37,433 nt of DNA, from positions 1-37,433 of IMG/VR virus record IMGVR_UViG_3300036980_000863; one strand, given 5' to 3'. Shown in pieces: positions 1 through 6,888 of the stretch. Both the position numbers and the translations under genes were made by a program. The notes under the pieces are model-generated. The model saw only the letters and a list, made by a program, of their open reading frames with translations, did not search any database and was not told where the DNA came from. Each line of letters opens with the position of its first letter. Positions within the stretch are counted from its first letter, which is position 1. The stretch is from a virus.

Positions 1-225
1 CTGTACGGCGTTGTTTAATCTGTATTGCTACATCAATTCGCTGACCACACTCGACGTTAGCACCTGTACGGCGTTGTTTGATCTGGATTGCTCCTACAAT
101 GCGCTGACCACACTCGACGTTAGCACCTGTACGGCGTTGGTTACTCTGTATTGCTACAGCAATTCGCTGACCACACTCGACGTTACCGGCTGTACGGCGT
201 TGGTTACTCTGTATTGCGAATACAA
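1..225 (+). repeat. 63-bp tandem repeat encoding LRR units
   Basis: Near-identical 63-base units begin at 1, 64 and 127, with a partial unit from 190. The unit starts CTGTACGGCGTTG and contains CTGACCACACTCGACGTTA. 63 bases equal 21 codons, so unit gain or loss keeps the frame. More copies probably lie left of the window. Confidence 0.85.
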
Positions 226-388
226 CTCGATGATTAACACACAAGTTGACAATGTGCTTTGTGATGTTGATGTGAATGGGTCGCTAGGCGGGACTCTGAC
301 GATTACCTACAACGCGCCGCCAACAGTGGCGGGTCTGGCTTGCGCCGCAAACCTTATTGGAAAAGGATGGGCGGTGAACCATGATTAA
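1..388 (+). CDS. Leucine-rich-repeat fibre-like protein, 3' end only
   Basis: The gene is cut by the left edge; base 1 is the last base of a codon and the frame is open from base 2, so the TTG at 11 is not a real start. What remains is about three and a half 21-residue repeats of the form CTALxxLxCxxNxLTTLDVS, the Cys-bearing leucine-rich repeat type seen in surface and fibre proteins. They are followed by a non-repeat tail of about 50 residues ending in GKGWAVNHD. In phages such repeats are usually in tail fibres or other host-contact proteins. The stop lies 8 bases inside the next gene, so the two are translationally coupled. The LRR nature is clear; the role as a fibre is inferred from the phage context. 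Confidence 0.75.
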   Translation, partial: CTALFNLYCYINSLTTLDVSTCTALFDLDCSYNALTTLDVSTCTALVTLYCYSNSLTTLDVTGCTALVTLYCEYNSMINTQVDNVLCDVDVNGSLGGTLTITYNAPPTVAGLACAANLIGKGWAVNHD

Positions 389-1433
389 ACGCCTTTTGAT
401 TTTTTCAGGATTGTTTTGGGCGACTCAGGCACTCGCGTTAGTTCCCTTTTTTTCAGACCCAACCTACGAAAGGGATGAGCCAATTGACCCCCCGTGGTTC
501 GTCATGAACAGCGGACAACCCTCCCGGCTTTACCATAACGGAGTCTACCAGTCGCAGGAGACCGGGACCGATGACCTAGACCTACTCGAAGTCTGGTCGG
601 TACAATCTTCGGGGGTTCCGGTTGGCCTGATGGACATGACGGGGCATGGCGTGCGCACCCGGGATTTAGTAGCGACGGTGGCCCCTGAGAGCCCTCAGTA
701 CTATAAAGAGCTAAGCCGCTGGGATGTGCGGGACATCGCGGACGGCATAAACCAAGCTATTCTGGCGGGGTGCCGAGTTGTGGTAATCGGTGAAGGATTT
801 TCCACCCAGAATGCGGCGCTGTACGCGGCGTGCGGAAATGCGGATGCCCAAGGAGTGCTGATATGTTGCGCCGTTCCGAATTCCGAAATCAATCTGGACA
901 GCGGTGCTTGTGACTATCCGTATTCGTGGGCGGGGGAGATTGGGGCAATCATCGGAGTGAACTGCACTGGCCGCACGGGAGCGCATTATGCCCCATCCGC
1001 AGCGGGGGTGCCTGTGTTGGGCGCCCCCGGGCGAAACATCGTGGCGGCGGGGACGTATTCTAGCGGGACGAGTTGGGCGACGGCGATCTTCGCGGGGTGC
1101 GCATCACTCCTAATGGAACGCTATTCCGGCCAGACTCCCGCAGCCTATCGAAATCTGCTAGAGACGACGGCGCGTGCGGGCTCGCGCCGCATTGATATGC
1201 TGGCGGCTTTTCAACTACCCAGGCCTCGATTGGCTATTCGTCCGGGGGTACTCATAGTTTACGGACTCTCCGATTGGCGGTATGTGGTTGAGCGAAGCGG
1301 CGATTTGACGACCTGGAGTTGGCTGGCTGAAGTCAACGGCGGCGACGAGTTACCCGTAACTCCGGGATTTTTTCGGGCGTCCGCAAACGTTGGGTGGCGG
1401 GAACGAATCCCGTTGACTAAACACAAGAAATGA
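381..1433 (+). CDS. Secreted subtilisin-like (S8) serine protease
   Basis: 350 residues. Residues 1-20 are a signal peptide (Lys/Arg then a hydrophobic core ending ALAL), so the product is exported. The stretch from PPWFVMNSGQ to VGLMD matches the start of a subtilase domain. Probable catalytic residues are D85 (VGLMD), H89 (GHG) and S231 in SSGTSWATAIFAG, the family GTSxA motif; N167 is in the oxyanion position. D85 and H89 are only four residues apart, whereas subtilases normally have about 30 between them, so the domain is compacted there and activity is uncertain. Residues 284-335 form a C-terminal tail with DLTTW and FFRA, a type I associate with Verrucomicrobiota proteins. It overlaps the fibre-like gene by 8 bases. 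A lysogenic-conversion factor or fibre-processing enzyme are both possible. Confidence 0.78.
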   Translation: MIKRLLIFSGLFWATQALALVPFFSDPTYERDEPIDPPWFVMNSGQPSRLYHNGVYQSQETGTDDLDLLEVWSVQSSGVPVGLMDMTGHGVRTRDLVATVAPESPQYYKELSRWDVRDIADGINQAILAGCRVVVIGEGFSTQNAALYAACGNADAQGVLICCAVPNSEINLDSGACDYPYSWAGEIGAIIGVNCTGRTGAHYAPSAAGVPVLGAPGRNIVAAGTYSSGTSWATAIFAGCASLLMERYSGQTPAAYRNLLETTARAGSRRIDMLAAFQLPRPRLAIRPGVLIVYGLSDWRYVVERSGDLTTWSWLAEVNGGDELPVTPGFFRASANVGWRERIPLTKHKK

Positions 1434-1449
1434 GCAACTGTTGATTGAT

Positions 1450-1905
1450 ATGGCTACACTTTCAGCATCGGAACAAGCAGCGATTCAAAGCGCAATTGAT
1501 TACCTCGTCGTCGGCACCGCAGTTGAGCGGCCTCTGGATGAAGGTGTGGCGCAGCGGTTGACGCCACTGGTAGAGTCCGGATCGTTTTTGGATGTGGGGA
1601 TGACCTCGGGCGACGTGTACGCCGCCCTGCGAGACCGCCCGTTTTCCAGTTTGATCGCGCTTGCGATGGCGTGTGGTGAGTTGAGCGCCAAGCTGACGGA
1701 GGCCCAGGAGGGGGCTCTTGGGGACACGTCTATGTTGATGATCAGTGCTTCGGCAGTAGAACAGCCGTTTGATGCCGGGATCATCCAGCAGATTGGCGAA
1801 ATCGCGGCTGCCACCGGCTTTCTGACCAACGGCGGCTTCAAAGAAGCGATGCGGGACAACCCAGTCTCGACAATGCTTCGCTGGGCGCTTTTTCTCGGAC
1901 AATAG
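1450..1905 (+). CDS. Unknown protein with an internal duplication
   Basis: Not recognised. The preferred start is ATG 1450 (MATLSASEQ), 151 residues; a TTG three codons upstream at 1441 is possible because GAG lies just before it. The protein consists of two related halves. AVERPLDEG...FL...ALRDRPFSSLIALAM in the first half matches AVEQPFDAG...FL...AMRDNPVSTMLRWAL in the second, each about 50 residues. Both are amphipathic and mostly helical in character, with no Cys, signal peptide or catalytic motif. It follows the protease by 16 bases and precedes the recombinase. Its small size and duplicated fold suggest a structural or protein-binding role; no function can be assigned. Confidence 0.6.
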   Translation: MATLSASEQAAIQSAIDYLVVGTAVERPLDEGVAQRLTPLVESGSFLDVGMTSGDVYAALRDRPFSSLIALAMACGELSAKLTEAQEGALGDTSMLMISASAVEQPFDAGIIQQIGEIAAATGFLTNGGFKEAMRDNPVSTMLRWALFLGQ

Positions 1906-1907
1906 GG

Positions 1908-1943
1908 GTTGTCAGTACGCCCCGGCTGTGATACAGTTGGGGC
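1908..1943 (+). promoter_or_regulatory. Possible promoter upstream of the recombinase
   Basis: In the 38-base gap before the recombinase, TTGTCA is followed 15 bases later by GATACA, a rough sigma-70-like pair. A weak G-rich stretch (TTGGGG) directly precedes the ATG at 1944. Seen by eye only; the spacer is short, so this is a weak call. Confidence 0.2.
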
Positions 1944-2627
1944 ATGAAAACATTTGGTTATCTCCGGGTCTCCGGTCGGGGACAGGTTGAAGGCGACGGT
2001 CCTGAGCGGCAGGCCGAAGCGATCACTCGATTTTGCAAAGCTCACCAACTCACCGAGCCGGTGATGTTTTTCGAGGCTGGGGTTTCCGGAACAGTGGAGG
2101 CGATGGATCGCCCCAAGTTCTCGGACTTGATCGCTGCAACCGAGGCATTGCCAGAAGGGGAAACGGCCTGCATCGTGGTGGAGCGGCTGGACCGGCTGGC
2201 GCGCGACCTCCGGGTGTCGGAATTCCTCCTGGCGGAGTGCCGGAACCGGAAAATCCCGGTCTATGCGGCGGATCAGTCGGTGCTGATTGACGTGGCTTCC
2301 AACGATATTGACCCGACCCGGACCCTCCTTCGGCAGATTCTCGGCGCGCTGGCGGAATGGGAAAAGTCGGCTTTGGTGTACAAGCTCCGCCGTGCGCGCG
2401 AGAGGGTCCGGGCGGAGAAGGGGCGTTGCGAGGGGCGGCTCCCGTATGGGCACGAATCCTACCCGGAGGAGGCCTCCGCGCTGAAGATTCTCGAAGCGTG
2501 GCGGGTGGCCGGCAACTCCTGGCGAACTATGGCCAAGTGGGCAAACGAAATGGGGCTCAAGACGAGACTTGGTAGGCCCTGGACTTTCAACTCGCTCCAG
2601 GGGGTCATGGCGAACCGAAAAAAGTGA
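1944..2627 (+). CDS. Serine site-specific recombinase (resolvase/invertase family)
   Basis: 227 residues. The N-terminal catalytic domain has YLRVSGRGQ with the nucleophile Ser10, a GVSGT segment (46-50) and the conserved ERLDRLARD at 80-88 with Arg81 and Arg84. A long helix follows (about 125-160). The C-terminal part, with ILEAWRVAG and then GRPWTFNSLQGVMANRKK, resembles the helical DNA-binding region of Recombinase-domain proteins. The enzyme would cut and rejoin DNA at paired short sites through a Ser-DNA intermediate. At 227 residues it is nearer to small resolvases than to large serine integrases. It could be the phage integrase, a multimer resolvase or an inverter of the neighbouring fibre genes; no att or crossover site was identified. 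Confidence 0.88.
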   Translation: MKTFGYLRVSGRGQVEGDGPERQAEAITRFCKAHQLTEPVMFFEAGVSGTVEAMDRPKFSDLIAATEALPEGETACIVVERLDRLARDLRVSEFLLAECRNRKIPVYAADQSVLIDVASNDIDPTRTLLRQILGALAEWEKSALVYKLRRARERVRAEKGRCEGRLPYGHESYPEEASALKILEAWRVAGNSWRTMAKWANEMGLKTRLGRPWTFNSLQGVMANRKK

Positions 2628-2660
2628 ACACTCAGCCCCCGGCAGGCGACTGTTGGGGGT

Positions 2661-2786
2661 ATGAACACCATTGTAATCGCGGTGCTCGGCTTCCTCGCGG
2701 GAGCCGTGTTTAGCTACCTGTTCCTCCGGGCCAACCCCAAGAAGAAAGCCTCCCTGGACGAGGCGGTCAACAAGACCAGTAAGTGA
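2661..2786 (+). CDS. 41-residue single-pass membrane protein
   Basis: A short gene starting ATG 2661 and ending TGA 2784-2786. Residues 3-22 (TIVIAVLGFLAGAVFSYLFL) form one membrane-spanning helix with small residues (GxxxG-like LAGA). It is followed by a basic patch, RANPKKK, and a short polar tail. By the positive-inside rule the C-terminus would be cytoplasmic. A GGGGGT run directly before the ATG may serve as ribosome binding site. The stop overlaps the GTG start of the next gene (GTGA), supporting a real coding gene. Small membrane proteins near the terminase are sometimes lysis-related, but there is no specific evidence for that here. Confidence 0.6.
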   Translation: MNTIVIAVLGFLAGAVFSYLFLRANPKKKASLDEAVNKTSK

Positions 2787-3106
2787 GGGTCTTTGCCGTC
2801 TTTTCGGAGCGAAAGGCGGGGTTGATAAGGGTCTGGGTCCGATCATGGTCGGGCCGAGGCTGGGCTCCACAGCTAATCTCGGCGAGCGAGATCAAGAAAT
2901 ATGGCACCGCCCGCCGGGCGGCGGAGGCGCGGGGTAAGGGGCTGCTTAGCGATTTGCAGGTGGTCAATTTCGCGTACCCGGCGCGCTCGCGGCTGCCCCG
3001 GCGGGTAGTTTGTTACGGGCGTACTGGCTGGCAGACGGCCCGGCTGGTGCGGTTTCCGGTTGTCGGCGGGGAAGACTTGGTATTGCGGTGCGGGCGCGCG
3101 GTATGA
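2783..3106 (+). CDS. Small phage protein with a glycosyltransferase-like N-terminus
   Basis: 107 residues, starting GTG 2783 in a GTGA overlap with the small membrane protein and ending in an ATGA overlap with the terminase. Both junctions support this frame. The N-terminal part (GLIRVWVRSWSGRGWAPQLI) resembles the N-termini of the two DXD glycosyltransferases at 15159 and 15821 ([20 protein letters not shown]), but there is no DXD motif and the protein is half their length. The C-terminal half is basic, with GRTGWQTARLVRFP. It may share only the Rossmann-like first strand-helix unit of such enzymes, or be a degraded relative. No activity can be claimed. Confidence 0.6.
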   Translation: MRVFAVFSERKAGLIRVWVRSWSGRGWAPQLISASEIKKYGTARRAAEARGKGLLSDLQVVNFAYPARSRLPRRVVCYGRTGWQTARLVRFPVVGGEDLVLRCGRAV

Positions 3107-6036
3107 CCCCGGAAGCCCAACAGTTGGTTGCCGGGGTGACCGAGCGGGTACACGCCGACAAGATACCGGACGCGGCCAAGCTGGTTGCGAAGACCTGCGG
3201 GATTACCCTGGAGAAAGGGGAGAAGCCGGCGGTCCAGGTCCTTCAGTATTTTCTACACACCCTGCTTGACGGCGGCGCGTTCGCAGAGGCGGCGCAGTTG
3301 CTTTGGACTACCACCCAGTTCAACCCGAATCCGGGCAGCACGAAGGAGGTATGGGGGCTTTTCGACACGGCGGATACCGGGCTGATCATGGGCGCCGCCA
3401 AGATGTCCAAGTGCATCCTCGCTTCTGATCTTTGTCGTAAGTTTGATTTATCGCTGAGCCGGGCGGATGCGGTTCGGGTTGGGGATGTTTTGATGGGCGA
3501 CGACGGGACGCCCCGAAACGTGTTGGAAACAGTTTCCGGGCGGGAGCCCATGTGGGAAATAAAACCCGATCACGCCCCGGCGTTTTGTTGTACCGCTGAT
3601 CACGTTCTGACGTTAGTGTGTACGTGGACTAGGCGCAATAATGGCGGGAGATATGGGATTTCGTCTGGGTACACTCCCGGAAAAATAGTTGACGTACCGT
3701 TGCGGGATTACTTGGGGTGGAGTAAGACGCGCAAACGGGCGTATCGGCTGTTTGTAAAACCGGCGGTATCTCCGGCGAAAGAATTACGAGTTGATCCCTA
3801 TATTTATGGAGCATGGCTCGGGGATGGGACTTGTTGCAGGTGTGATCTGACTTCTCCAGAAGGCCCTATGGTGTCGGAGTGGATTCGGTATTGGCGAAGT
3901 CTGGGGTTTCGGGTAGAGAAAATTGCCAAATACGGGTGGAGCGCGCGACATCAGACCCCCGAAAAACGAATCTGGCCGAACTTTTGGATCAGGTCCAGTG
4001 TTGTGAACGGGGTAAAGCGTATTTTTCCAGAGTATCTGGCGGGGTCATTTGAGCAGCGGATGCAGCTACTCGCCGGATTGATAGATTCGGATGGAACTTC
4101 GGTTGGAGCGGGATATGACATTGTTACAAAGTGGCCCGGGCTAGCAGACGATATCGAGGCGCTGGCACGAAGCCTTGGTTTTTTGGTAAGCCGGAGCGTA
4201 AGAAAGCACAGCATTAAGAGCATCGGATTCTCTGCGGAGTATGCGCACTTATATTTGCGCGGGCCTTGCGATTTGATACCAACGAAGGAAAAAAGAATTG
4301 GTAGGGTGGCTCGAAAGAGTATGACCGGCGATGTGATGACTACCCGGTTTTCGGTCACTCCGGTTGGCGAGCAGAAGTATGCGGGGTTCATGTTGGATGG
4401 TAACCACCGATTTCAACTTGCTTCGGGCATAATCACGCACAACAGTTTTTCGATGGGCGTGCGGTTGTTCCTGGAATGGGTGCGCGACCCGGAGTTTACC
4501 TCGGTGCGCGTGCTTGGTCCCTCTGAGGACCATCTGGAGCAGAATCTTTTTTCGCACTTGGTTTCGCTGCACCAGCACGCTACGCTGCCGATGCCGGGCA
4601 CCGTGGGCAATCTGTTCATCGGCCTGAGCCGGCGGGATCAGCTATCCTCGATTCGCGGGGTGGTAATCCCTAAAGGTACGCAGAAGAAGGCCGGGCGTTT
4701 GCAGGGTTCGCACCGCCGGCCCCGTCCCGCCCCGCACCCGATATTCGGCCCGCTGTCCCGGCTGTTCATTTTTCTGGATGAAATCGAGAACATTCCTACC
4801 GGAGTCTGGCAGGACATTGACAACGTTCTCTCGGAAATAGAAAAGGGCGGTCAGGGGTTCAAAGTCTTCGGGGCTTACAATCCGACGAACCCGACCGACG
4901 AAGTCGGGAAGCGCGCGGAGCCGCCCTTCGGGTGGTCCGACCTGGACGAAGACACGCATTTCCGCTGGAAGTCTGCCCGGGGTTGGGACGTGTTGCGCCT
5001 AGACGGCGAGCGGTGCGAGAACGTGATCGGGGGGCAGGTGATCTACCCGGGGTTGCAGACCCGGGATGGCCTGGAGCGGATCGCGCAGAACGCGGGGGGC
5101 CGCATGGCCGCTGGCTACCGCACGATGGGGCGGGGGCTTTATCCGACGACGGGGATCGAGGCAATGATCATTCCGCTGGGGATGTTGGAGAAAATGCGCG
5201 GGGAGTTTATTTGGTATCAGGACCCGCGCCCGGTTGGCGCCACGGACCTAGCCCTGGAGGGCTCAGATGGGGCGGTGCATACTTTGGGCGATTTTGGGAT
5301 GGCGAGCGGGATCAAGTATCCCCCGTCGTTGGATTATCCCAAGGGGCGTACGCTGATGTTCAAAGACGACATGGGCAACGTAGTTCCCCGCTGGGGTCTC
5401 CAGGCAAAGCAGCAGTTTGTGCTTCCGAAGGGGGACACGGTTGCCATGAAGAACGCGATTCTGGACATCAACCGAAAGGCTGGGGTGCGCCCGGACTACT
5501 ATGCCTGTGACCGCACGGGGCACGGCGCGGGAGTCGCGGACCTGTTGCGGTACGAGTGGTCCACCCAGATTCACGACATCAATTACACATCGGCGGCGAG
5601 TGACTCCAAGATTATGCTGGAGGATTCGCGGATTTGCAAAGAGGAATATGAGCGGGTCTTCACGGAACTTTGGTTCGCGGTCCGGCTGTGGGGGGAGTTC
5701 GGCTACTTGCTGCTCCACCCGATTATGGACCTGGGAAAGCTGACCCAACAGCTTACGCAGCGGAGGTTTTTCACCCGGGGGAGCCGAAAGCAAGTAGAGT
5801 CCAAGACGGATTACAAGTCCAGAGGTTTCGAGTCGCCCGGCGAAGCGGATTCTTTGACGCTGTTATTGCACGCCGCGCGCAAGGGCAGTGGCGTTATCCC
5901 CTCGATGCGCGGGGCGGCGGGTCCCTCGTTTATGGCCGAGGACGAGGATTGGGGCCGCGCGCGGTATCCCGGCGGGGTGCGGATAGACGTCTCGAATCAG
6001 TCCCCGACGCTGGATGATCGGGTCGTGATCATGTGA
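3103..6036 (+). CDS. terL: Terminase large subunit with an intein
   Basis: 977 residues as translated, about 633 after removal of a 344-residue intein. It is the DNA-packaging motor: an N-terminal ATPase and C-terminal nuclease that act at the portal. The P-loop region reads GAAKMSK (97-103), then the intein, then SFSMG. Walker B is LFIFLDEIE (554-562, precursor numbering). The coupling motif is GAYNPTNPTD. RNase H-like nuclease acids are probably D715 (GATDLALEG), D803 (CDRTGHG) and D916 (GEADS). The start is set at ATG 3103, in an ATGA overlap with the upstream gene; in-frame codons back to 3010 lie within that gene and are not used. No small terminase subunit was recognised nearby. Confidence 0.93.
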   Translation: MTPEAQQLVAGVTERVHADKIPDAAKLVAKTCGITLEKGEKPAVQVLQYFLHTLLDGGAFAEAAQLLWTTTQFNPNPGSTKEVWGLFDTADTGLIMGAAKMSKCILASDLCRKFDLSLSRADAVRVGDVLMGDDGTPRNVLETVSGREPMWEIKPDHAPAFCCTADHVLTLVCTWTRRNNGGRYGISSGYTPGKIVDVPLRDYLGWSKTRKRAYRLFVKPAVSPAKELRVDPYIYGAWLGDGTCCRCDLTSPEGPMVSEWIRYWRSLGFRVEKIAKYGWSARHQTPEKRIWPNFWIRSSVVNGVKRIFPEYLAGSFEQRMQLLAGLIDSDGTSVGAGYDIVTKWPGLADDIEALARSLGFLVSRSVRKHSIKSIGFSAEYAHLYLRGPCDLIPTKEKRIGRVARKSMTGDVMTTRFSVTPVGEQKYAGFMLDGNHRFQLASGIITHNSFSMGVRLFLEWVRDPEFTSVRVLGPSEDHLEQNLFSHLVSLHQHATLPMPGTVGNLFIGLSRRDQLSSIRGVVIPKGTQKKAGRLQGSHRRPRPAPHPIFGPLSRLFIFLDEIENIPTGVWQDIDNVLSEIEKGGQGFKVFGAYNPTNPTDEVGKRAEPPFGWSDLDEDTHFRWKSARGWDVLRLDGERCENVIGGQVIYPGLQTRDGLERIAQNAGGRMAAGYRTMGRGLYPTTGIEAMIIPLGMLEKMRGEFIWYQDPRPVGATDLALEGSDGAVHTLGDFGMASGIKYPPSLDYPKGRTLMFKDDMGNVVPRWGLQAKQQFVLPKGDTVAMKNAILDINRKAGVRPDYYACDRTGHGAGVADLLRYEWSTQIHDINYTSAASDSKIMLEDSRICKEEYERVFTELWFAVRLWGEFGYLLLHPIMDLGKLTQQLTQRRFFTRGSRKQVESKTDYKSRGFESPGEADSLTLLLHAARKGSGVIPSMRGAAGPSFMAEDEDWGRARYPGGVRIDVSNQSPTLDDRVVIM
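3412..4443 (+). other. Intein with LAGLIDADG homing endonuclease in terL
   Basis: 344 codons, from Cys1 (TGC 3412) to the terminal His-Asn (4438-4443); the +1 extein residue is Ser (AGT 4444). Splicing block A is around CILASDLCRKF with VRVGDVLMGDDG; block B is CTADHVLTL; the C-terminal blocks are GNHRFQLASGIITHN. Between them are two dodecapeptide motifs of a LAGLIDADG (DOD) endonuclease, YGAWLGDGT and LLAGLIDSDG, which would cut intein-less terL alleles to spread the element. All splicing residues look intact, so the element should be active. By eye the DNA is AT-richer than the flanking terminase. Insertion is inside the P-loop, between Lys103 and the following Ser. Confidence 0.93.
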
Positions 6037-6605
6037 AAAAGATCAATCGCAGTATTTACCCAAAGACGGGCTATCAGTTTACCGAGTCAGACGGCACGGT
6101 GCTCCAGGCGAGCAATTGGGACGGCGTGATAATGCGGGTCAAGCGATATCGGCGCCGGCAGCGGCTCCCCGAGGGAAATGCCGCCCAGGAGGTAATCGAG
6201 CAGGCCTGTCGGGACAACCCGGGAATCTGTTTCGAGGAAAGCCCGGAGTATAAAGCGCAACTCAAGAAAACCTCGCTGAAGGGGTTGGTCTTGCTGTGGA
6301 TCAACGCGGTCCGGCAGCGGCGGGAACGAGAGCCCTTGGTTTTCGTGGGTGATGTGCTTCATGCTGCGCGGGTGGACGTTTGCAGCCGGTGCCCCAAAAA
6401 CACGGAGCTTCCTTCGGGCTGCGGATCGTGTGTGGCGGCGCTGCGGGCTTTGGCGGAGGGGGTGGTCGGCAACCGGCAGCTTGACGGGCGGGTGCATGGC
6501 TGCATCGTGCTGGGGGAACACCTTCCGGTGTCCACCTGGATCGAGACCCCGACGCTGCCCAACCCCGAGTTGCCGGCGGAATGCTGGAGAAAACGCACTT
6601 TATGA
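6033..6605 (+). CDS. Phage protein with a Cys cluster (possible zinc site)
   Basis: 190 residues, starting GTG 6033 in a GTGA overlap with terL. Not recognised as a named family. The N-terminal half is basic and charged (MRVKRYRRRQR). The centre has VCSRCPKN, GCGSCV and, further on, HGCIV, a spaced set of cysteines that could bind one zinc ion. The C-terminus is Pro-rich. It overlaps the next gene by 4 bases (ATGA). Sitting between terminase and portal and beside another Cys-cluster protein, it may assist packaging or bind nucleic acid; this is inference only. Confidence 0.7.
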   Translation: MKKINRSIYPKTGYQFTESDGTVLQASNWDGVIMRVKRYRRRQRLPEGNAAQEVIEQACRDNPGICFEESPEYKAQLKKTSLKGLVLLWINAVRQRREREPLVFVGDVLHAARVDVCSRCPKNTELPSGCGSCVAALRALAEGVVGNRQLDGRVHGCIVLGEHLPVSTWIETPTLPNPELPAECWRKRTL

Positions 6606-6850
6606 TAAAGCTGACCTGGAAATTTTTGTGCGCGATGGCGAGGCACCAATGGGCGAAGTGGCACGGGTTTGAAATACTGGCCTCGACCGGGACGCAGTCG
6701 GACCGGTTCGAGATTTGCGCGCCGTGTGACTACAACGATGAGGGCCAATGCCTTAAATGCCGCTGCCTGATTATATCAAAGACGGTCATGGCGCTGGAAA
6801 AATGCCCGCTGGGCCTCTGGGGCCGGGTCTGGGTCCGACGAAATAGCTGA
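6602..6850 (+). CDS. Small zinc-ribbon-like phage protein
   Basis: 82 residues. ATG 6602 is chosen because it forms an ATGA overlap with the upstream stop; an in-frame ATG at 6581 would overlap by 25 bases. The protein has four spaced Cys groups: ICAPCDYNDEGQCLKCRC and then KCPLGLW. This C-x2-C...C-x2-C-x-C...CP..W layout is familiar from short zinc-ribbon proteins common in phage structural regions (the DUF6171-like type). Zinc binding is very likely; the biological role of the family is not established. It is followed by a 38-base gap and then the portal gene. Confidence 0.72.
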   Translation: MIKLTWKFLCAMARHQWAKWHGFEILASTGTQSDRFEICAPCDYNDEGQCLKCRCLIISKTVMALEKCPLGLWGRVWVRRNS

Positions 6851-6888
6851 CGAAATGGGTATTTCCACGCGACTGTTGTTTTAGTTAT

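Noticed and set aside
381-1433. Protease as the phage prohead protease
   Set aside because: It has a signal peptide and a subtilase fold and is far from the portal/scaffold genes, unlike prohead proteases.
1500-2870. 456-codon open frame on the minus strand
   Set aside because: It lies opposite the recombinase and its neighbours, has low-complexity Arg/Pro/His composition and no recognisable domain; a shadow of GC-rich codon use.
3010-3102. Longer N-terminus for the terminase
   Set aside because: The extra 31 codons lie within the upstream gene and begin at a non-ATG codon; the ATGA overlap at 3103 is the natural start.
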